A stretch of DNA of 64,000 bases, from the NCBI GenBank assembly GCA_017525605.1, contig JAFXSM010000011.1, positions 90,869 to 154,868 of the forward strand. Direction: 5' to 3'. Every line of letters starts with the position of its first letter. Positions within the stretch are counted from its first letter, which is position 1. The stretch is from Treponema sp. Its GTDB lineage: Bacteria; Spirochaetota; Spirochaetia; Treponematales; Treponemataceae. Below the pieces are notes generated by a model. That model was not told the DNA's origin, made no database searches, and saw only the letters and a list, made by a program, of their open reading frames with translations. The position numbers and the translations under genes were made by a program. Below are positions 60,071-64,000 of this stretch, piece after piece.

Positions 60071-61582
60071 CTATTTTACAGTCAATCTCGCAGAAGGACG
60101 AGCAAAAACTTCTTTTGATAGCTCACCGCAAATTCTTGAATCCACTTTCGAGTAAGCGGAAACTGCAAAATAGTAAATCGTTCCGTTTTTCAGTCCGTTC
60201 AGCGTCAGAGACGTCTTGTTGCCGGCATTGACCGGAGAAGGTCCCTCGAACGCCGCGACACCAAGATATTCGCCCGGCCTGTTTCCGTAGTAGACGTAAT
60301 ATCCGCCGGCAGAATCATCAACGGAATTGCTCCATGAAAGAGTGACGCATCCGTTTCCAGGCTCCGCAAAAACAGTGAACGGCGGAAGTGGGTCATCCTG
60401 CTCGGTGTAATTCAGCACGACTTCCGTGAGCTTCGGAGAATTTGCCCCTCCGCCGTCAGGGAGAAGCTCGCCCCTTAGCTGGAAGTAAAGCCCCTGAACG
60501 CCGGTTATCTTGTCGCCCGGCGCAACTTCATGCCACATAGGTGTGTTGTCGTCCCACGCAAAGCAGTCGTCGCCGGCACGAACGTAGAATTTCACGTCTG
60601 TCTGCGACGGCACCTTCATCTCCGCCTGAATGCTGTCGAGAACTGCCGAATGCGAAACAGGAATGAATTTCGAAACGAAATATCCGCCGTCAACCTTGAA
60701 CCTCTCGTTGCCTGTCTTTCCAGGAACGCACGAATCGAACGAAGCCCTTGCCGAGATTCCCCTGTCGATTCTGAAATTGTCGATTTTGCCCGAATACTGC
60801 GGACAGATTTCGACTTTTGCGGCGACACCCACGAACGGCTCGCAAACAGCCCCATTCTCGTGACCAGTCTCCGTGATGAATTTTATGCACTCGGTTCTTC
60901 CGTCCACACAATATTCAAGCGCACCGGAATCCTGGTCGAACGAAAGAGTGTGGCGGCTCCATTTTTTCGGAACGGTCATCGACTTTCCGCTCAAGATTAT
61001 CTCATCTTTTTCGTAGCCGGAAAAAATATTGTTGAATTTCCACTCAAGCCTGTTCGAAGAGAACGAAGCCGTTATCATCTGATATTTCGAATAAACCGAA
61101 GAATTGAGCGACGACCGCCAGGAAAACACGGTCTCGCCGCTTTCTGCAAGCGAAGGGCAAAGCCAGAATTCGATTTTGAAAGAGCCGACCATGCCGTTCG
61201 AGCCGAACAATGAATTTTTGTCGCCCTTGAGGGTCACGCCCTTCTCAACTCCACGGCTGAGAGCTGCGCCACGGCCACGGACAGCATCGTTCGTGTGCGA
61301 GAGGTTGCACGAGACGACCTCATAATGCCCGATTGCGTCCCGCACCGAAGCATCGTCGAACGTCAGGAGCAAATCCGTGTCGTCGTTAATCTCCTGCGTG
61401 GAAGTGACGAGCTGCAAAGTCTCGTAGCCGAACCGGCCGGAGCCTTTCACCCGCGCGATTCCTTCCATTGACTTCACTTCGTCCCAGCCTTTTTCTCCTC
61501 CGAGCACAAGCTTTTTCGGAACGGCTGCGGCAAATGCAGTTACAGAAGCGAAAACTAAAAAAGCCGAACTAATTCTTTTCAT
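60071..61582 (-). CDS. Exported protein with LamG-like and fibronectin type III domains
   Basis: A 503-residue exported protein. The frame extends to 61630, but ATG 61582 gives a clean signal peptide (KRISSAFLVFASVTAFAAAV); the extension would abut the uvrC start. Residues about 70-270 form a concanavalin/LamG-like sandwich (LLLTFDDASVRDAIGHYEVV, GSFKIEFWLCPSLAESGETV, YSGKIDNFRIDRG). About 285-395 is an unassigned beta-rich region. About 400-490 is a fibronectin type III module (PPFTVFAEPGNGCVTLSWSN ... LTLNGLKNGTIYYFAVSAYS). It has no lipobox and probably is periplasmic or surface. Its function is unknown; carbohydrate or protein binding is plausible. It lies just upstream of the TPR gene and may be cotranscribed. 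Confidence 0.75.
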   Translation of the reverse strand: MKRISSAFLVFASVTAFAAAVPKKLVLGGEKGWDEVKSMEGIARVKGSGRFGYETLQLVTSTQEINDDTDLLLTFDDASVRDAIGHYEVVSCNLSHTNDAVRGRGAALSRGVEKGVTLKGDKNSLFGSNGMVGSFKIEFWLCPSLAESGETVFSWRSSLNSSVYSKYQMITASFSSNRLEWKFNNIFSGYEKDEIILSGKSMTVPKKWSRHTLSFDQDSGALEYCVDGRTECIKFITETGHENGAVCEPFVGVAAKVEICPQYSGKIDNFRIDRGISARASFDSCVPGKTGNERFKVDGGYFVSKFIPVSHSAVLDSIQAEMKVPSQTDVKFYVRAGDDCFAWDDNTPMWHEVAPGDKITGVQGLYFQLRGELLPDGGGANSPKLTEVVLNYTEQDDPLPPFTVFAEPGNGCVTLSWSNSVDDSAGGYYVYYGNRPGEYLGVAAFEGPSPVNAGNKTSLTLNGLKNGTIYYFAVSAYSKVDSRICGELSKEVFARPSARLTVK

Positions 61583-61631
61583 CTTTTTTGTTGAAAGAAT
61601 TTCATGAATAGGTAGAATCTTTTTTAACATT

Positions 61632-63641
61632 ATGAATCAAACAGACAACCCATTTTATGAATCACTTCACGAAACAGCGTTGAAAGCTCCTTGCTCAAGC
61701 GGTGTTTATTTGTGGCGGAATAATCAAAAAACCGTCATCTATGTGGGGAAAGCCAAGAATCTGAAAAACAGACTCAGCTCCTATTTTTCCGGCGAAAAAG
61801 CACTCAAGACGCAACTGCTGATCTCGAACGCAGTTTCCATCGAATATATCACAACGGCAAATGAATACGAAGCATTTATACTGGAAAACAACCTCATAAA
61901 AAAACATTCGCCGAAGTACAACATTCAGCTCAAGGACGGAAAATCGTACCCTGTGCTGAAAATCACGAACGAGGAATTCCCCCGCGTACTGAAAATCCGC
62001 CAGGTGAAAAAAGACGGCTCCCAGTTTTTCGGTCCGTATCCTGACGCTACCGCTCTCGACACTTTCATCGAAGCGATTCACAAGATTTATCCGCTCAGGC
62101 ATTGCAGGACTTTCAAGAAGAAATCCGCACCGTGCATGTACTACCACATCGGACGCTGCAAAGCCCCCTGCTGCGAAAAAATCGACAAGAAGACCTATAG
62201 TGAATTTATCGAAGAAATCAAAAGTCTTCTTGAGGGAAAAGGCGACGATTCGATTTCAAAAATGACGGTGATGATGAAAAAAGCCGCGGCGGAACTGAAC
62301 TTTGAGAAGGCAGCGAGAATCAGGGACGGAATCAAGGCACTGACGATAATGCAGAACCAGAACATCGTGGAGGACTTCAACTCTGGCGACGACAGCGACT
62401 ACATCGGATTCTTCCGAGAAGGAGAACTCGTGAGCTTCACCGTGCTGAAAATCCGCGAGGGAAAACTTATGGGGCGCGACAATTTCCAGACGATTTCCGT
62501 GAGCGAGGACGACGAGCTTTTCGAGGAATTCGCGCTCGGATTCTACACGGAAAAAAATCAGATTCCGCATAAAATTTTCGTGTCGCAGAATGAAGGAAAA
62601 AACGAACAAGATTCGGAATCACAAAATTCAGAATCGAACGAGGATTTTCTTTCGAAATTCCTGCATGAAAAATTCAGCGTGAATATCGAAGTGATTTCGG
62701 TCGGAAACGGAAATTCAAAAGTCGAGAAAAAGCACACTGCCCTGCTCGAAATGGCGAAGCACAACGCGCACGAGGACATCATCAGGCGTATGCGGGAGCG
62801 CGGCGACTTCCCTGCAATGGAAGAACTCAAAAAGCTGCTCGGCCTTCCGAGCTTGCCGCGAAGAATCGAAGGATTCGACATCGCGCACATCGGCGGAAAA
62901 TTCCCGGTCGCGTCTCTCATCTCGTTTTGGGACGGCAACCCCGACAAGAAAAACTACCGCGAGTACAGGCTCAAAACGACCGACGGCGTAATCGACGACT
63001 TCGCATCGATGCGCGAAGTGACTGCACGGCGATACTCACGGCTCGCGAACGAAAAAAGCGAGCTTCCGGATTTGCTTCTGATTGACGGCGGAATCGGGCA
63101 AGTGAACGCTGTTGACGGCATCATAAAATCGCTCGGACTTGAAATTCCGATTGCGGGACTTGCAAAGCGCGACGAAGAAATCTGGCGGCCGCACGCAAAA
63201 GAGCCGATCTGCCTTCCGAAATGGAGCGACGCATTGCGTCTTTTGCAGCGGGTGCGCGACGAGACGCACAGGTTCGCGACAAGCCGCAACCAGGAACTGC
63301 GCACGAAGGAGAACACGGAAAGCGTCTTCAAGGAACTTCCGCACGTCGGGGAGAAGCGCGAGAAGATTCTCCTGAAAACTTTCACGACCCTCGAAAATCT
63401 TGCGAACGCGGAGGAATCAGAGATTGCGCAGGCTCTTCACGTCCGCGCAGGAGAGGCAAGCGAAATCCTGTACGCTGCAAAAAATCTCTGGCAGAAGCAG
63501 AAGGATTCCGTCGCCCAGAAAAAGGAGCAGCTGGACTCGGAAGCCGGCGCAACTGAAAATGCAGTTGATTACGGAAGCGTGCTCGCGGATTTCGAGGAAG
63601 GGAGCGTCATGAAAGTGGCGGACGGGGAAAATGAGGAATGA
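61632..63641 (+). CDS. uvrC: UvrABC excinuclease subunit C
   Basis: A 669-residue nucleotide-excision-repair nuclease that makes both incisions. The N-terminal GIY-YIG domain (about 12-95) has SGVYLWRNNQKTVIYVGKAK and LKNRLSSYF. A cysteine cluster follows (CRTFKKKSAPCMYYHIGRCK). The UVR motif is near 205-240 (AAAELNFEKAARIRDGIKAL). The RNase H-like endonuclease (about 415-550) has GFDIAHIGGK, YREYRLKT, and LLIDGGIGQVNAV. A helix-hairpin-helix region (FKELPHVGEKREKILLKTFT) is followed by a charged tail. It is somewhat longer than E. coli UvrC, mainly through an insert near 320-345 (SQNEGKNEQDSESQNSESNE) and the tail. The start is close to the divergent exported-protein gene. Confidence 0.94.
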   Translation: MNQTDNPFYESLHETALKAPCSSGVYLWRNNQKTVIYVGKAKNLKNRLSSYFSGEKALKTQLLISNAVSIEYITTANEYEAFILENNLIKKHSPKYNIQLKDGKSYPVLKITNEEFPRVLKIRQVKKDGSQFFGPYPDATALDTFIEAIHKIYPLRHCRTFKKKSAPCMYYHIGRCKAPCCEKIDKKTYSEFIEEIKSLLEGKGDDSISKMTVMMKKAAAELNFEKAARIRDGIKALTIMQNQNIVEDFNSGDDSDYIGFFREGELVSFTVLKIREGKLMGRDNFQTISVSEDDELFEEFALGFYTEKNQIPHKIFVSQNEGKNEQDSESQNSESNEDFLSKFLHEKFSVNIEVISVGNGNSKVEKKHTALLEMAKHNAHEDIIRRMRERGDFPAMEELKKLLGLPSLPRRIEGFDIAHIGGKFPVASLISFWDGNPDKKNYREYRLKTTDGVIDDFASMREVTARRYSRLANEKSELPDLLLIDGGIGQVNAVDGIIKSLGLEIPIAGLAKRDEEIWRPHAKEPICLPKWSDALRLLQRVRDETHRFATSRNQELRTKENTESVFKELPHVGEKREKILLKTFTTLENLANAEESEIAQALHVRAGEASEILYAAKNLWQKQKDSVAQKKEQLDSEAGATENAVDYGSVLADFEEGSVMKVADGENEE

Positions 63642-63672
63642 GGTTTGATGAATGAAAGAGGAAAGCGGAAGT

Positions 63673-64000
63673 ATGGAAAACGAGAAGAAAGAATGGTTCG
63701 AGTCGGAGGATTTCTGGACGAATTACGCTCCGATAATGTTCGACGAGCAGAAATGGGCGGAGGCACCGGCGATTGCCGAGAAAGTCATGGAAATCGCGGA
63801 GCTGAAAGAAGGCGACACGGTGCTCGACGCGGGGTGCGGGGTCGGGCGCATTTCGGTCGAGCTTGCCGCGCTCGGACTTGACGTGACGGGCGTTGACATA
63901 ATCCAAAGCGAGCTGGACACCGCAAAGGAATCAGCTAAAGACGAGGGCGTGGAACTCAAGCTCATAAAGGCAGATTTACGGACGTTCAAGACGGAAGAGC
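63673..64000 (+). CDS. Class I SAM-dependent methyltransferase, N-terminal part (cut by window edge)
   Basis: 109 codons are present. It starts MENEKKEWFESEDFWTNYAP, a pattern common in methyltransferases that modify small molecules. The SAM-binding motif I is VLDAGCGVGRISVELAALG, then DVTGVDIIQSELDTAKESA (motif post I) and LKLIKADLRTF (motif II beginning). The start ATG 63673 follows GCGGAAG. It lies 31 bp after uvrC on the same strand. The substrate cannot be inferred from this part. Confidence 0.85.
   Translation, partial: MENEKKEWFESEDFWTNYAPIMFDEQKWAEAPAIAEKVMEIAELKEGDTVLDAGCGVGRISVELAALGLDVTGVDIIQSELDTAKESAKDEGVELKLIKADLRTFKTEE

Overview
The window reads as chromosome of a host-associated spirochaete, most likely a gut or rumen Treponema. 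The evidence is the mix of proteins (giant Cys-anchored Ig-repeat lipoproteins, a Treponema-type outer-membrane barrel with a poly-G tract near its promoter, a dual cyclic-nucleotide-domain regulator, a 1120-residue TPR/coiled-coil protein), a tRNA without encoded CCA, and frequent GTG/TTG starts. This is inference from families; no 16S gene is present.

Layout. 1-9.8 kb is housekeeping: the N-terminal part of RecQ (running off the left edge), tRNA-Leu(CAA) with promoter and terminator, comM, a PHP phosphoesterase, a double-CNB regulator, a dGTPase followed by a flavodoxin-like reductase, and a divergent AraC regulator / MATE transporter pair. 9.8-15.6 kb is accessory: a TnpB-only insertion element has split an XRE regulator; then come two exported proteins (the second apparently frameshifted at its start), a truncated signal-peptide ORF, four palindromic repeats, a DUF4143 ATPase bounded by 17-bp direct repeats, and tandem noncoding repeats. 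15.6-17.9 kb holds a nitroreductase and a divergent Dxs-like enzyme in one operon.

18.1-25.7 kb is a probable five-gene glycan-use operon on the minus strand: outer-membrane barrel, GH36 alpha-galactosidase, GT-B-like protein, TetR regulator and GPH-type sugar symporter. It has a recognisable promoter with operator-like dyads and a final terminator. 25.9-26.8 kb is an Rpn-family nuclease gene.

27-53.7 kb, about 40 % of the window, is two head-to-tail paralogous genes for 4360- and 4208-residue lipoproteins. Each has a lipobox, a conserved N-terminal region, about 20 or more Ig-like modules, an IPT/TIG-like module and a C-terminal propeller-like domain with HIAYY/DLKYAYL repeats. Between them lie an orphan antitoxin with a PIN-toxin remnant, a 135-bp nested inverted repeat, and similar terminators. 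This pair is the most striking system here and looks like an adhesin or glycan-binding surface apparatus.

53.8-64 kb returns to core genes: murJ, an M24 aminopeptidase, the TPR protein (stop codon overlapping that of the convergent peptidase gene), a LamG/FN3 exported protein, uvrC, and the beginning of a SAM methyltransferase cut by the right edge.
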